NCBI GenBank assembly: GCA_947564735.1 | Contig: CANOEC010000033.1 | Span: forward strand, 1-44,037 | Source: an uncultured Lachnospiraceae bacterium | GTDB taxonomy: Bacteria > Bacillota > Clostridia > Lachnospirales > Lachnospiraceae | Length of the DNA stretch: 44,037 nucleotides | Direction of reading: 5' to 3' | Part shown: piece by piece, positions 43,857-44,037 of the stretch | Numbering within the stretch: position 1 is the first letter of the stretch | How the letters are laid out: each line of letters opens with the position of its first letter | Notes under the pieces: model-generated | What the model saw: the letters and a program-made list of their open reading frames with translations, nothing else | What the model was told of the DNA's origin: nothing | Databases searched by the model: none | Translations under genes and position numbers: made by a program

Positions 43857-44037
43857 TCGCATATTGTATCATACTTTTTTTGCAAAAACCAGAGTGCATT
43901 GTAGTCTTTGGCGGTAACAGTTCAGACTTCCATGCCGGCGATACCATTACACAGCGTCTGACAGAATGTAGTTGTACGAAGGACCGTTGGAAAACGCCGG
44001 CACTTAGTGAGGTTATGATTTTCCTGCATATGATTTG
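43817..44037 (+). CDS. Open reading frame running off the window end, unidentified
   Basis: From ATG 43817 (no ribosome binding site) or TTG 43880 the + strand frame stays open to the last base. The part from 43898 (IVVFGGNSSDFHAGDTITQ, then WKTPALSEVMIFLH) looks protein-like in composition and codon use. I do not recognise the family. It could be the start of a truncated + strand gene or a remnant. It overlaps the promoter and leader of the divergent - strand gene, so at least one of these calls is wrong or the gene is decayed. The 300 bases 43738-44037 hold nothing else I can support. Confidence 0.25.
   Translation, partial: MRQVLLRAPDSALFAYCIILFLQKPECIVVFGGNSSDFHAGDTITQRLTECSCTKDRWKTPALSEVMIFLHMI
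43863..43868 (-). promoter_or_regulatory. Extended -10 promoter of the DUF4190-like gene
   Basis: TACAAT on the - strand is preceded by TGA, forming an extended -10 (TGATACAAT). The expected -35 position reads TGGTTT, a weak match. Transcription would start near 43856, giving a leader of about 118 nt. Confidence 0.45.

Noticed and set aside
43738-43947. N-terminal extension of the DUF4190-like gene
   Set aside because: The strong AGGAGG site and MNPYEN start at 43737 fit the family; the extension crosses the promoter and leader structure.

Overview
The window looks like a Firmicute of the class Clostridia, most likely Lachnospiraceae. The evidence is a ptb-buk pair for butyrate formation, a purine pathway in which the usual PurH is split into a stand-alone AICAR transformylase and a PurO-type IMP cyclohydrolase, a DUF6106-type small membrane protein, and strong AGGAGG ribosome binding sites. 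This assignment is inferred from gene content and no species is claimed.

Region 1 (about 1-19.5 kb, all + strand) is a surface-polysaccharide or teichoic-acid-like glycopolymer cluster. It holds five GT2 glycosyltransferases, two GT-B glycosyltransferases, a WbsX/GH99-like protein, an SDR epimerase, a CE4 polysaccharide deacetylase, four methyltransferase genes (the first cut by the window edge, one broken by an in-frame TAG), a GT23/NodZ-like fucosyltransferase-fold protein fused to a degenerate RmlA-like domain, and a CDP-glycerol glycerophosphotransferase-like enzyme. The DNA is strikingly AT-rich at the left end and becomes more balanced to the right. The most unusual feature is a small Rossmann-like module of about 90 residues. 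It recurs at the N or C terminus of eight unrelated enzymes here and once as a small membrane-anchored protein.

Region 2 (19.6-23.7 kb) holds an AAA ATPase with a PD-(D/E)XK nuclease-like C terminus, then a compact set of a ribulose-phosphate 3-epimerase-like protein, an IspD/TarI-type cytidylyltransferase and a zinc-dependent alcohol dehydrogenase. The last three can plausibly make a CDP-pentitol such as CDP-ribitol, which the CDP-glycerol-type transferase of region 1 could use.

Region 3 (24-41.9 kb, + strand) is housekeeping DNA of more even composition: a DUF6106-like protein; guaB, a GAF/PAS/GGDEF/EAL cyclic-di-GMP protein, IMP cyclohydrolase and AICAR transformylase in one tight set; ptb-buk ending at a strong terminator; secA behind a clear promoter; prfB with its programmed +1 frameshift; and a MoxR-DUF58-transglutaminase operon.

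Region 4 (41.9-44 kb, - strand) has three small genes: a DUF975 membrane protein, a SprA-like putative metalloprotease and a DUF4190-like membrane protein. All three share an MNPY motif. The last one has a structured leader. The final bases also carry an open + strand reading frame that runs off the window. No tRNA, rRNA, CRISPR array or complete insertion sequence was seen.
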